From contig NZ_JADKPN010000007.1 of NCBI RefSeq assembly GCF_015352455.1, forward strand, positions 169,060 to 233,059: a stretch of DNA of 64,000 bases. Reading direction: 5' to 3'. The notes beneath the pieces were generated by a model. That model was not told the DNA's origin. It saw nothing but the letters and a program-made list of their open reading frames with translations, and did not search any database. A program made the translations under genes and the position numbers. Positions 25,440-33,678 of this stretch are shown in pieces. The number at the start of each line of letters is the position of its first letter. Position 1 is the first letter of the stretch. The stretch comes from Nocardioides islandensis (GTDB lineage: Bacteria; Actinomycetota; Actinomycetes; Propionibacteriales; Nocardioidaceae).

Positions 25440-26155
25440 GACAGCTCTGCTCCCGCGCCGCGGGTGCCCGGGTACCCCGGGCAGGCCCCGAGCGCGAGCA
25501 GGTCGTCGAGCGCGGCCACGGCGCCGAGCTGGCTCTTCACCTCGAGCTTGCGCAGGACGCCCTTCACCTGGCTGCGGACGGTGACGGGGGAGATCCCCAG
25601 CAGCTGAGCGATCCGGCTGATGCCGTCCCCCGCGTGCAGCATGCTCAGCACCTCGTGCTCGCGCGGTGTCAGGGAGCCGACTCGGAGGCAGAGCTCCTCC
25701 TGCCGTGCGAGCAGCTGCGACCACGAGCCGATGAGGAGGGCTCGCCTGCCCGCGAACGGCCGCACCGTCCCCCGCGAGGCCGACGCCAGCGTCCGGCACA
25801 CCGCTGCGAGGCGCACGCTGCTGGGGAGGACCACGCGAGCACCGGCGTCCAGCGCCGCCCCCCACATCGGTCCCTCGGACGCGCTGGTCACCACCACCCA
25901 GGCGAGCGGCTCATCGGCGATCAGCCGCCGGGTCGCGTGCAGGCTCGTCCAGCTGTCCAGACCGGTGATCAGGAGACCGACCAGACCGGAGGGTGATCCG
26001 GGGAGGTCCCCTCCGGCCCGGGGATCGGTGGGCCACCTCAACGTCGTGGCAGCCACGCCTCGCCCGGAGAGACCCGCGGCGACAGTCTCGGCGACCAGTG
26101 AGTGCTCCGCAGCAACGACGACGGCCGGTCGAACTGACAGCACTGACCCAGCCAT
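25430..26155 (-). CDS. LuxR-family regulator with atypical receiver domain
   Basis: 241 residues. An N-terminal alpha/beta receiver-like domain (about 8-130) is followed by a LuxR/NarL helix-turn-helix (about 168-225: LTPREHEVLSMLHAGDGISRIAQLLGISPVTVRSQV). In the receiver the phosphoacceptor Asp is replaced (LLITGLDSW where the canonical paralogue at 26555 has LLDLDLGRF) and the conserved Lys after strand 5 is Pro (VVLPSS), so phosphorylation control is unlikely. It shares the W-G-x(6)-G-A/V motif with the two other regulators nearby. Probably a DNA-binding regulator of the exopolysaccharide locus. ATG 26155 with AGGGG upstream is preferred over 26221. Confidence 0.82.
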   Translation of the reverse strand: MAGSVLSVRPAVVVAAEHSLVAETVAAGLSGRGVAATTLRWPTDPRAGGDLPGSPSGLVGLLITGLDSWTSLHATRRLIADEPLAWVVVTSASEGPMWGAALDAGARVVLPSSVRLAAVCRTLASASRGTVRPFAGRRALLIGSWSQLLARQEELCLRVGSLTPREHEVLSMLHAGDGISRIAQLLGISPVTVRSQVKGVLRKLEVKSQLGAVAALDDLLALGACPGYPGTRGAGAELSPN

Positions 26156-26554
26156 CCGACCCCTGTCATGTCCCACGCACGCTGATGCGTCGGGCTGAAT
26201 CCTGGCCGCTGGCGCCGGCACCAGCCCGGTTGGGCGGAGCGGGCCCCCACTATTGGGGACGCCCCTGGATCGGGCACTCCGTGCGCGGCGCGCCGCCGGC
26301 TCCCGTCATCAATATGCGGTAAAGGGTCCACCTGATGCGGTATGCGCCCCAGACACGCTAAATTCCACATTCGAAGACGAGTCGGTCCGGAGGATCGGGG
26401 CTGTCGAGGGCGGGGGTCCTTCGATCGCCTGTTGGGGTGGTTCGTCCTGGGGGGTACGACCAATGACACAGTTGCGTGCTTCGAGCGCGCCTACTCACGC
26501 GTGCGACACCGCACGCGCGGGTGCGTGCTCGGGCGCCCTGCCAGGGCGCGAGGC
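26156..26554. promoter_or_regulatory. 399-bp divergent regulatory region between two LuxR-type genes
   Basis: No gene is supported here. It contains the inverted repeat CCCCA-CTAT-TGGGG at 26245-26258, about 90 nt before the minus-strand gene, and a direct repeat ATGCGGTA at 26314-26321 and 26335-26342, start-to-start 21 bp or two helical turns. A clearly AT-richer patch with TAAATT at 26359-26364 is a plausible -10 region for the plus-strand gene, leaving a long leader of nearly 190 nt. The layout suits autoregulation by one or both flanking regulators. Confidence 0.45.
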
Positions 26555-27265
26555 ATGACCATGGCAGCGCACGACACACGCCCGCGGAGCGCTCGGGCTC
26601 AGCTGCGCATCCTGATCGTCGAGGACCACATGCTCTTCGCCGAGTCGCTGGAGCTCGTGCTGTCTGTCGAGGGATACGACGTGCGTCGTATCCCCGTCCC
26701 GGACCACCCCAACGCGCCGGGCACGATGCTGTCGTCGATCGTCCGGCTGCGCCCGAGGATCGTGCTCCTCGACCTGGACCTGGGCCGGTTCGGGGACGGA
26801 GTACGGCTCATCGCGCCGCTGGCCAAGGTCGGCGTCAACGTGGTGGTGGTGACCGCGTCCACCGACCGCGCCCGGTGGGGGGAGGCGGTCAGGAACGGGG
26901 CGCGAGCCGTGCTGTCCAAGGGACAACCGCTCAGCAGCATCCTGGCGACCGCCAGGAGAATCAACGAGGGCAAGCCGGTCATGACCTACGAGGAGCGGGA
27001 GGGCCTCCTGCGCGCCTGGCACCAGGGACGCTCGGAGCTGGCCGAGACGATGACCCGGCTCTCGTTGCTCACCGCCCGCGAGTCACAGGTCCTGGGTCGT
27101 CTCATGCGCGGCTGCACCGTCCACGACATCGCCGCGCACAGCGTGGTGTCCGAGGCGACGGTGCGGACCCAGGTGAAGTCGATCCTCGCCAAGCTCGAGG
27201 TGTCGTCCCAGCTGGCCGCCGTGGGGATGGCCCACCACGTCGGCTGGCAACCGCCGGCCGCCTGA
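26555..27265 (+). CDS. NarL/LuxR-type response regulator
   Basis: 236 residues. The receiver domain is complete: acidic pair in LIVEDHMLF, phosphoacceptor Asp73 in VLLDLDL, Thr in VVVTAST and Lys in VLSKG. A LuxR HTH follows at about 165-225 (LTARESQVLGRLMRGCTVHDIAAHSVVSEATVRTQV). Likely phosphorylated by the membrane histidine kinase at 28010 and then controls transcription. The start is ATG 26555 with GCGAGG before it; ATG 26561 is possible. The frame is open for 71 codons upstream but without a ribosome site. It is the canonical member of a local trio of paralogous receivers. Confidence 0.88.
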   Translation: MTMAAHDTRPRSARAQLRILIVEDHMLFAESLELVLSVEGYDVRRIPVPDHPNAPGTMLSSIVRLRPRIVLLDLDLGRFGDGVRLIAPLAKVGVNVVVVTASTDRARWGEAVRNGARAVLSKGQPLSSILATARRINEGKPVMTYEEREGLLRAWHQGRSELAETMTRLSLLTARESQVLGRLMRGCTVHDIAAHSVVSEATVRTQVKSILAKLEVSSQLAAVGMAHHVGWQPPAA

Positions 27266-27266
27266 C

Positions 27267-27282
27267 CCGGTCGGGTGACCGG
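27267..27282. terminator. Small hairpin between convergent genes
   Basis: CCGGTC-GGGT-GACCGG, a 6-bp stem with a 4-nt loop, 2 nt after the response-regulator stop and 12 nt before the stop of the convergent receiver-only gene. No U-tract. Confidence 0.4.
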
Positions 27283-27294
27283 CCACGCGCAACC

Positions 27295-27771
27295 TCAGCA
27301 GTAATGAGGCGAGCGCAGCCCCCGCCAGGCGGTCGTCAGCTCGGCGCGCTCGTCGGAGGGGGTGCTGACGCGATTCTCGGCCACCGCCACGAGAACGTCG
27401 CCGATCTCCTCCAACCGGGTCTCCTCACCCAGGATGAGCTCGACCCCCGCCTCCAGCAGGGCTCCCCATGACGGGCCGCGTGGTGAGCCGGTCAGCACGA
27501 CCCACGGCACGCCGATGCTCCCCACCACCGACGACGCCGTCTGGACCGTCGACCACTGGTCGAGGTCGCAGAGCAGGAGACCGACCCCGTGGTCCTGGAT
27601 CCCGTGATCCGGCTCCGGCGACGTCTGCTGGTGCTTCGCCGGGTCAGCCGGCCACTCGACGACGGCCACGTCGTGTCCTCCGGCGGCCAGGGCAGCACGG
27701 ACGGTGTCCGCGATCAGGGCGCGGTCGGACGCGATGAGCACACGCAGCCGCTCGGGCGTCGACGTCGCCAT
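27295..27771 (-). CDS. Stand-alone atypical receiver-like protein (no HTH)
   Basis: 158 residues, homologous by eye to the N-terminal domain of the LuxR-type regulator at 25430: shared VLIASDRALIADTVRAAL, LLxxxLDxW, WVVLTGS and GxxWGALLEAG patterns. The Lys expected after strand 5 is Gly (ILGEE) and the Asp of strand 3 is displaced (LLLCDLDQW), as in that paralogue. The DNA-binding domain is missing and the protein ends after about 25 non-conserved residues. It could be a dimerisation decoy for the LuxR-type partner or a truncated remnant. ATG 27771; GTG 27780 is less well placed. Confidence 0.7.
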   Translation of the reverse strand: MATSTPERLRVLIASDRALIADTVRAALAAGGHDVAVVEWPADPAKHQQTSPEPDHGIQDHGVGLLLCDLDQWSTVQTASSVVGSIGVPWVVLTGSPRGPSWGALLEAGVELILGEETRLEEIGDVLVAVAENRVSTPSDERAELTTAWRGLRSPHYC

Positions 27772-27924
27772 TGCTCTCACACCTTGCGTCGACCGAGAGG
27801 TCGCCGCCCCCACCGGCCTCCACTCAGCATCTCCCTCTTCGGGGGCATGGTACCGGGTGACCATGTCCGGGCGAAGGCAGGGCAGCGCTCCGAGGCCTCA
27901 CCCGTGGGCCGGTCTAGGGCGGGG

Positions 27925-27934
27925 ATTGACGTAT
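27925..27934 (+). promoter_or_regulatory. Candidate shared upstream element (copy 4)
   Basis: ATTGACGTAT, 76 nt before the histidine-kinase start and read towards it; nine of ten bases match ATTGAGGTAT of the 25425 copy. The preceding CCCCA part is not conserved here (GGGG). TTGACG could instead simply be a -35 hexamer. Confidence 0.3.
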
Positions 27935-28009
27935 TCCGGTGCGTTCCGCACGCTGTGGCTTCAGATCCAGTGGGGGGCCAAGGGATCACCAGGCCTGGGG
28001 GGGCCTTGC

Positions 28010-29494
28010 ATGACTTCAGCACGGGTACCGGGCGACGCCTGGTCCTGGCGGCACACGAGCCTGATCGTGGCGGTCGTCCTGACGCCGGTGATCGGGATCG
28101 GGATGATCGCCGCCGACGGCGACCTGTTCGTGGCGACGGTGGACCTCGACGCGTTGATCGTGTCGCCGGCGGCGCTGCTGGCGGCGTTCGCCTGCTATGC
28201 GACGTGGTGGATCGACCGACGGCAGGGACTCGCGTGGGCGACGATCGGCTTGGCCGCGCTCGGCTTCCAGGAGCTGGTCCGTGGGGCGCTCCAGCGTGTC
28301 ACGTCCGGGCCGGTCCCCAGCATCCACGTGTTGGCCGCTGACGTCTCCGCGGCCCTCGTGGTCGTGGTGGCCATCGCCCTGGGGCATCAGGTGGGGCGGA
28401 CCCTGGATCCTGCTGCCGTCGGCTTCGGCGTCGGGGCCCTGGTCGCGGGGTGCCGACTGGCCTGGTTCGGAACCGACCCCGCCGTCGGCCTCCACGTGCA
28501 GCGCGGGCTGTCGAGCGCGGCGTACGTCGTGACGGTGGCGCTCGTCGCCGGCCTGCTCTGGTGGGGGGCCGGCCTCACGCCGCGGATCGGCTCGATCCCG
28601 CCCTGGGTCCGCCAGCGCACCGCCTTCGCGATCGCGGCGGTCGGCGTGGCGCACCTGGCGCTCTTCATGGGGGACGGCTCGCCGACGGCCCGGACGGTGG
28701 TGGTCCTCGGTGACGTCGTCGGCGCCGTCCTTCTCGTGACCACCTACCTCGCGCTGTTCATCCGTGTGGTGGGGACCGCACGACAGAGCTACAGCAACCT
28801 CGGGGACGAGCTGCTACGCGCTCGACGCGCCGATCGCAAGCACCGAGCCCGCATGCACGAGATCAACGCGACGATCGCCGGCATCACGTCGGCCAGCCGG
28901 CTCCTCCTCTCCACGCACGAGATCAGCGCGGAGCGGCGTACCACGCTCCAGGGGATGGTCACGTCCGAGCTGGCCCGTCTGGAGCGTCTGGTGGCTCCGC
29001 CGTCCGCGGACGCGACGAGCTCCCGTTCGACCGATCTGGACGCCACGATCGGCCCGCTGGTGGTCTCCCACCAGGCGCGCGGTCGACGCATCTCCTGGGC
29101 GCCGTCCGGGCACCGGGTGCTGGCGAACCGGGACGCGGTGGCCGAGGTGATCAACGTCCTGCTCGACAATGCGGCCACGCACGCACGCTCCGAGGCAGAG
29201 GTGCTCGTGACGCCGAAGGGGGGGTACGTCCAGGTCGTGGTCCACGACGACGGTCCTGGCGTCGACCGCTCACTGCTGGGCCGGGTGTTCGACTGGGGTG
29301 TCCGGGGCCCGCGGTCGACCGGTCAGGGCATCGGCCTGAACATCGCACGCGAGCTGGCTCGTCAGCAGGGCGGGTCGCTCGACCTGATCGACGACCGGTC
29401 GGGGGGTGCGACGTTCGTGCTGGACCTCCCCCGAGACCCCGGCGGTCCAGGAGGTACCGGATCCCAGGTGGAGGACACCCCTCTCACGGCATAG
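28010..29494 (+). CDS. Membrane histidine kinase
   Basis: 494 residues. About eight hydrophobic helices span residues 15-255, with no recognisable ligand-binding domain. The dimerisation/phosphotransfer helix holds His283 in RARMHEINATIAG (an H-E type H-box), and the ATPase domain has N-box NVLLDNAATHA, G1 HDDGPGV and G2 GQGIGLNIARELA. It probably senses an envelope signal and phosphorylates the response regulator at 26555; the atypical receivers lack the residues for this (inference). GGGGGGG lies 5-11 nt before the ATG. Ends just before the LigC promoter. Confidence 0.87.
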   Translation: MTSARVPGDAWSWRHTSLIVAVVLTPVIGIGMIAADGDLFVATVDLDALIVSPAALLAAFACYATWWIDRRQGLAWATIGLAALGFQELVRGALQRVTSGPVPSIHVLAADVSAALVVVVAIALGHQVGRTLDPAAVGFGVGALVAGCRLAWFGTDPAVGLHVQRGLSSAAYVVTVALVAGLLWWGAGLTPRIGSIPPWVRQRTAFAIAAVGVAHLALFMGDGSPTARTVVVLGDVVGAVLLVTTYLALFIRVVGTARQSYSNLGDELLRARRADRKHRARMHEINATIAGITSASRLLLSTHEISAERRTTLQGMVTSELARLERLVAPPSADATSSRSTDLDATIGPLVVSHQARGRRISWAPSGHRVLANRDAVAEVINVLLDNAATHARSEAEVLVTPKGGYVQVVVHDDGPGVDRSLLGRVFDWGVRGPRSTGQGIGLNIARELARQQGGSLDLIDDRSGGATFVLDLPRDPGGPGGTGSQVEDTPLTA

Positions 29495-29510
29495 CCGCCG
29501 GCGCGCCGAC

Positions 29511-29516
29511 TAGGGT
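29511..29516 (+). promoter_or_regulatory. Leaderless -10 (TAGGGT) for ligC
   Basis: TAGGGT ends 7 nt before the GTG start codon, so transcription would begin at or next to the start codon; no ribosome site is present between them. Confidence 0.65.
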
Positions 29517-29523
29517 CACCAGC

Positions 29524-30654
29524 GTGGACCTGCCCGTCATGCCCCCGGTGCAGCCGATGCTGGCGAAGTCGGTCACGGGCATCCCCGACCCGGCCAAGCA
29601 CGGCGGGCTGAGCTTCGAGCCGAAGTGGGACGGGTTCCGCTGCATCGTGTTCCGCGACGGCGACGAGGTCGAGCTGGCCAGCCGCAACACCAAGCCGCTC
29701 ACCCGCTACTTCCCCGAGGTCGTGGCGGCGATCAAGGAGCAGCTCCCCGAGCGCTGCGTCCTGGACGGCGAGGTGTTCGTCGCGCTCCGCAGTCCAGGAG
29801 GGGGCGACCGGCTGGAGTTCGAGAAGCTCCAGGAGCGCATCCACCCCGCGGCCTCGCGCGTGAAGCTGCTCTCGGAGGAGACGCCGGCGGGGTTCGTGGC
29901 GTTCGACCTGCTGGCCCTGGGCGACGAGTCGTACGTCGGCCGGCCGTTCGCCGAGCGCCGCGCCGCGCTCGAGCGGGCGCTGCGCGGCGTCGACGGACCC
30001 TGCTACCTGACCCGGACGACCGAGGACCCGGAGGTCGCCGAGCAGTGGTTCAGCCAGTTCGAGGGCGCCGGGCTCGACGGCGTGGTCGCCAAGCCCCTGG
30101 GGGCGAGGTACGAGCAGAACGCCCGGACCATGCTGAAGATCAAGCACGAGCGGACCGCGGACTGCGTCGTCGCGGGGTACCGCGAGCACAAGACCTCCAC
30201 GCCGCAGCGGCCCCTGATCGGCAGCCTGCTGCTCGGGCTGTACACGGACGACGGGCTCCAGCACGTCGGCGTCAGCGCCAGCTTCACCGAGAAGCGGCGG
30301 GCCGAGCTGTTCGAGGAGCTGCAGCCCCTCGTCGTCCCGATCGAGGAGCACCCCTGGGGCCGCTGGGCGGAGTTCCTGACCGCGAACCCCGACCGCGTGC
30401 CGGGGACGCAGAGCCGGTGGAGCCAGGGCAAGGACCTCAGCTTCACGCCGCTGCGGCCCGAACGGGTCGTCGAGGTGGCCTACGACCACATGGAGGGCCG
30501 GAGGTTCCGGCACACTGCGCAGTTCCGCCGCTGGCGCACCGACCGCGACCCCGAGTCGTGCGGCTACGACCAGCTCGAGGAGGTCGTTTCCTACGATCTC
30601 GGCCGTATCCTTGGGATCTCGACAGGCTCGACCACCGATCAGGAGTTGTCATGA
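29524..30654 (+). CDS. ligC: ATP-dependent DNA ligase, LigC type
   Basis: 376 residues: adenylation domain with nucleophile Lys34 in FEPKWDGFRC (KxDG motif I), RNTKPLTRYFPE, LDGEVFV, and motif V MLKIKHERTADCVVAG, followed by an OB-fold domain (about 225-340, including SRWSQGKDLSFTPLRPE and VVEVAYDHMEG). It seals nicks using ATP; actinobacterial LigC works in base-excision or stationary-phase repair with stand-alone primase-polymerase proteins. Such a polymerase domain is encoded at 42225, but not adjacent, and no Ku gene is visible. Leaderless GTG start; ATGA overlap with the following gene. Confidence 0.92.
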   Translation: MDLPVMPPVQPMLAKSVTGIPDPAKHGGLSFEPKWDGFRCIVFRDGDEVELASRNTKPLTRYFPEVVAAIKEQLPERCVLDGEVFVALRSPGGGDRLEFEKLQERIHPAASRVKLLSEETPAGFVAFDLLALGDESYVGRPFAERRAALERALRGVDGPCYLTRTTEDPEVAEQWFSQFEGAGLDGVVAKPLGARYEQNARTMLKIKHERTADCVVAGYREHKTSTPQRPLIGSLLLGLYTDDGLQHVGVSASFTEKRRAELFEELQPLVVPIEEHPWGRWAEFLTANPDRVPGTQSRWSQGKDLSFTPLRPERVVEVAYDHMEGRRFRHTAQFRRWRTDRDPESCGYDQLEEVVSYDLGRILGISTGSTTDQELS

Positions 30655-31187
30655 GCTCATACGACGTCGTGCTGCTGGTCGAGCAGGCGCTGACCTCCGA
30701 GGACGCGCGCCAGGTGCGCTCCCTGCACGAGGACCTCGACGACCCGGTGGTCTACCACGTGCTGTTCCCGGTCGAGGACGCCGCCGCCCGGATCGAGGCG
30801 TCGATGGGCACGCTCTCGGGCGGCGAGCTGATGGGCAACCCCACGCTCGGCATGCCGGAGGTCGACGTGGCCGCGGTCCGCAAGGACGCCGAGGAGCGCT
30901 CGCACGCCGACCTCACCGCGACCCTGGCCGCGCTGCGGGGCGCGGGCGCGACCGCCCACGGCAAGACGGTCGGCGACGACCCCATCCGGGCCCTGGCCGC
31001 CGAGGTCTCCGAGGTCGACGGCCGGGAGGCCATCATCCTGACCCGGCCGCACGTCGTGGCCGAGTTCTTCCACGTCGACTGGACCTCCCGCGCCCGCCGC
31101 AAGATCGGCGTGCCAGTGCTGCACCTGCTCGAGCACGAGAACTTCGACGAGCAGGCCGGCGGCGGCGAGGGCATCAGCGGCCTCTGA
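30651..31187 (+). CDS. Small Usp-like protein of unknown role
   Basis: 178 residues, soluble. A strand-helix pattern (YDVVLLVEQALTSEDARQVRSLHE ... VVYHVLFPVED ... HADLTATLAALRGAG ... AIILTRPHVVAEFF) recalls universal-stress/adenine-nucleotide alpha-hydrolase folds, but the GxxGx(9)G nucleotide motif is not evident. Translationally coupled (ATGA) to ligC, so co-expression with the ligase is likely. No function assigned. Confidence 0.65.
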   Translation: MSSYDVVLLVEQALTSEDARQVRSLHEDLDDPVVYHVLFPVEDAAARIEASMGTLSGGELMGNPTLGMPEVDVAAVRKDAEERSHADLTATLAALRGAGATAHGKTVGDDPIRALAAEVSEVDGREAIILTRPHVVAEFFHVDWTSRARRKIGVPVLHLLEHENFDEQAGGGEGISGL

Positions 31188-31223
31188 CGTGAACCTGACC
31201 CGCACCTGACCAGGAGCTGACAC

Positions 31224-31229
31224 TAACCT
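31224..31229 (+). promoter_or_regulatory. Leaderless -10 (TAACCT) for the six-gene glycan operon
   Basis: TAACCT ends 6 nt before ATG 31236, in the 48-nt gap after the Usp-like gene. The downstream genes to 36591 are all linked by 4-nt overlaps. Confidence 0.6.
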
Positions 31230-31235
31230 CGGCCC

Positions 31236-32150
31236 ATGCGCGTCGCGGTCGCCGGTGGCGCGGGGGACCTGGGCTCGGCGGTCGTCCGCACGTTCGCCGC
31301 GCTCGGCGTGCCCACGACCGCCCTGGTGCACCCGCGCACCGACGCCTGGCGGCTGGACGGCGTCCCGGGCGCCGACGTCGCGCGCGTCGACCTGCTCGAC
31401 ACGTCCTCGGTCACCGCCGCGCTGGCTCCGTACGCCGACCTGCTGGTCGTCGACGCGGCGGGCCGGGCCGGTCATCCCGACACGACCGGAGGTCCGTCGC
31501 GGGTCGCGCTGTGGCGCGACACCGTGCTCACCACCGTCTCCCTGCTCGACGCCCTGGACCCCGACCGGGTCCGGGGCGTCGTGCACCTGGGCAGCTCGCT
31601 GGGCTACGCGCCCTCCGACCGGCCACTCGTCGAGACCGGGCCGTTCGCGCCGATCACTGCGCGGGGCGTCGCCAAGCGCGCCGCCGCAGCGGCGCTGTGG
31701 CACTGGGCCGGTGAGACGGCCGTGCCCTGCAGCGAGCTGATCGTCTTCCGTTCCTACGGACCGCACGAACCGCCCGGTCGGCTGGTCCCGACCCTGGTCG
31801 CGGCCGCGCGGTCCGGGGACGTCGTGCCGCTCGTCGACGCCGAGACCCGCCGCGACATGGTCTACGTCGACGACGTCGCCGAGGCGGTCGTGCGGGTCGC
31901 CGGGACCTCGGCGTACGGCCTCCCCATCAACGTGGGCAGCGGGGTCGCCTCGACCGTCCCCGAGATCGTCGCGGCCTTCGAGGCGGCCAGCGGCACCCGC
32001 CTGCGCACGGCGCCCGGCGCTCGCGCAGCCCGCCCGTACGACGTCCCGCAGTGGTCCGCGGACACGACCCGGTGCCGCCACCTGCTCGGCTGGGTCCCGT
32101 CGACCTCCCTCGCCGAGGGCATGGAGCGGGTCTGGGCGGCGGTCGCGTGA
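31236..32150 (+). CDS. SDR-family NAD(P)-dependent epimerase/dehydratase-like protein
   Basis: 304 residues. VAVAGGAGDLGSAVV is the N-terminal nucleotide-binding motif and VVHLGSSLGYA the active-site Ser strand. At the place of the catalytic YxxxK the sequence reads ITARGVAK: Lys is kept but Tyr is Arg. RRDMVYVDDVAEAVV and INVGSG are typical of sugar-nucleotide SDRs. Loss of Tyr suggests a changed mechanism or a binding-only role. It leads six coupled genes for a surface glycan. Confidence 0.78.
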   Translation: MRVAVAGGAGDLGSAVVRTFAALGVPTTALVHPRTDAWRLDGVPGADVARVDLLDTSSVTAALAPYADLLVVDAAGRAGHPDTTGGPSRVALWRDTVLTTVSLLDALDPDRVRGVVHLGSSLGYAPSDRPLVETGPFAPITARGVAKRAAAAALWHWAGETAVPCSELIVFRSYGPHEPPGRLVPTLVAAARSGDVVPLVDAETRRDMVYVDDVAEAVVRVAGTSAYGLPINVGSGVASTVPEIVAAFEAASGTRLRTAPGARAARPYDVPQWSADTTRCRHLLGWVPSTSLAEGMERVWAAVA

Positions 32151-32869
32151 CCACACATGCCGAGCGGCTCGCTCCCCTCGAGCAGCAGCACTTCTGGTTC
32201 GCCGGACGCGACCGGCTGGTGCGCAAGCTGCTCGACCACCACGCCGCGCCGGAGCCGGTGCTGGACCTGGGCTGCGGGACCGGCCGGTTCGCGACGTCGC
32301 TGGCCGCGGACGGACGCCGGGTGCTGGCGATCGACCGGGCGCCCGACGTGCTCCTCGCGCCCGCCGGCGCGACGGTCGTCGGCAGCGCCGAACGGGTGCC
32401 GCTGGCCGACGGCTCGGTCGGCACGGTGATGGTCCGCGACGTCATCGAGCACCTCGACGACGTGGCGGCCCTGGCCGAGTGCCACCGCGTGCTGCGCCCC
32501 GGCGGGCTGCTGCTGGTGCTGGTGCCTGCGTGGCCGTCGCTGTGGAGCGTGCGCGACGAGCGCGCGGGGCACCTGCGCCGCTACACCCGACGTACCCTGC
32601 GCCGGGTGGTCGAGGGGGCGGGGTTCGACGTGGTGACGCTGCGCGGGTACCAGCTCACGCTGCTGCCCGCCGTCGCGGCCGCCCGCTGGTACGCCGCCCG
32701 CCGGCCCACCCCCGACGCCGCGGCGTCGCTGCACCAGGAGGAGCACCCGCCCGGACCGCTCAACACCGTGCTCGGCTGGGTGAACCGGGTCGAGGCGAGC
32801 ATGGTCACCTGGCCGGTCGCCGTCCCCCCGACGGGCACCTCGCTGGTGCTGGTGGGGAGGTGCGGATGA
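32147..32869 (+). CDS. Class I SAM-dependent methyltransferase
   Basis: 240 residues, GTGA overlap with the SDR-like gene. Motif I VLDLGCGTGRF at 38-48; RDVIEHLDDVAALAE and VLRPGGLLLVLVPAW are the post-motif and motif III-like segments of Methyltransf_11/23 enzymes; LRRYTRRTLRRVVEGAGF follows, as seen in methyltransferases paired with glycosyltransferases in surface-glycan loci. A hydrophobic stretch near residues 165-178 may touch the membrane. Substrate unknown. Confidence 0.85.
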   Translation: MTTHAERLAPLEQQHFWFAGRDRLVRKLLDHHAAPEPVLDLGCGTGRFATSLAADGRRVLAIDRAPDVLLAPAGATVVGSAERVPLADGSVGTVMVRDVIEHLDDVAALAECHRVLRPGGLLLVLVPAWPSLWSVRDERAGHLRRYTRRTLRRVVEGAGFDVVTLRGYQLTLLPAVAAARWYAARRPTPDAAASLHQEEHPPGPLNTVLGWVNRVEASMVTWPVAVPPTGTSLVLVGRCG

Positions 32870-33678
32870 GCGTGCAGCCGATCCTGATGTCCAGCGACGT
32901 CGCCCTGCTCACGAGGCTGGCCGCCGCGTCCGAGGACGCCCAACCCGCCGCGGTCGCGGTCGACTGGGAGCGACCCGACGATCGGGGCGAGCGGGACCGC
33001 CGGCCGACCGCGGCCCAGCTCACCGCGCTGGCCGAGGTGCGCGAGGTGAGCCCCTGGCCGGTCGTGTGCCGGGTCAACCAGGTCGGTCCCGGCACCGAGG
33101 AGGAGGTCGAGCGGGCGGTCGACCTCGGCGCCGACGAGGTGCTGGTCCCGATGGTGCGCCGCGAGGCCGAGGTCGAGCGGGTGCTCCACGCGGTGCGGGA
33201 CCGGGTCGGCGTCGGGATCATGGTCGAGACGCCCGAGGCCGCCGCGCGCGCCGCGTCCCTGGCGGACCTCGGGATCTGCCGGGCCTTCGTCGGTCTCCTC
33301 GACCTCGCGCTCGAGCGGGAGACGCCGTCGGTCTTCACCGCCCTCGCCGACGGGACGGTCGACCGGCTGGTCGCGGAGCTGGCCTCGACGGCGTACGGGT
33401 TCGGCGGGCTCACCGACCCGGCCCGCGGCTACCCGCTGCCCGCCCGGCTGCTGATGGGCGACATCGTCCGCAGCGGCTGCGCCTTCGCGATGATGCGCAA
33501 CGCGTTCGTGGCCGACGCCGCGCTGAGCTCGCCCGAGTCCGTGCTGGCGGCCATCCACCGCGCGCTGGCGCGGCTCGCCGGTCGTCAGGCCGGCGAGGTG
33601 GACGCCGACCGGGAGGCGCTGCTCGCACGGATCGCGGAGATCGACGCCGGCCGGTTCGAGCCGCAGGTACGCCGATGA
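32866..33678 (+). CDS. HpcH/HpaI aldolase / citrate-lyase-beta-like protein
   Basis: 270 residues with TIM-barrel signatures of the HpcH/HpaI family: PVVCRVNQVG (substrate Arg), GADEVLVPMV, GIMVETPEAA with the metal-ligand Glu, and AFVGLLDLALE with the metal-ligand Asp. Family members cleave or form C-C bonds between pyruvate or acetyl-CoA-type donors and aldehydes. In a coupled operon with glycosyltransferase and methyltransferases it may build or cleave an acidic sugar such as a ketoacid-derived unit (inference). ATGA overlap with the gene before it; ATG overlaps the next likewise. Confidence 0.75.
   Translation: MSVQPILMSSDVALLTRLAAASEDAQPAAVAVDWERPDDRGERDRRPTAAQLTALAEVREVSPWPVVCRVNQVGPGTEEEVERAVDLGADEVLVPMVRREAEVERVLHAVRDRVGVGIMVETPEAAARAASLADLGICRAFVGLLDLALERETPSVFTALADGTVDRLVAELASTAYGFGGLTDPARGYPLPARLLMGDIVRSGCAFAMMRNAFVADAALSSPESVLAAIHRALARLAGRQAGEVDADREALLARIAEIDAGRFEPQVRR

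Noticed and set aside
26342..26554. N-terminal extension of the response regulator by 71 codons
   Set aside because: No ribosome site, composition unlike a protein, and the receiver fold starts normally from ATG 26555.
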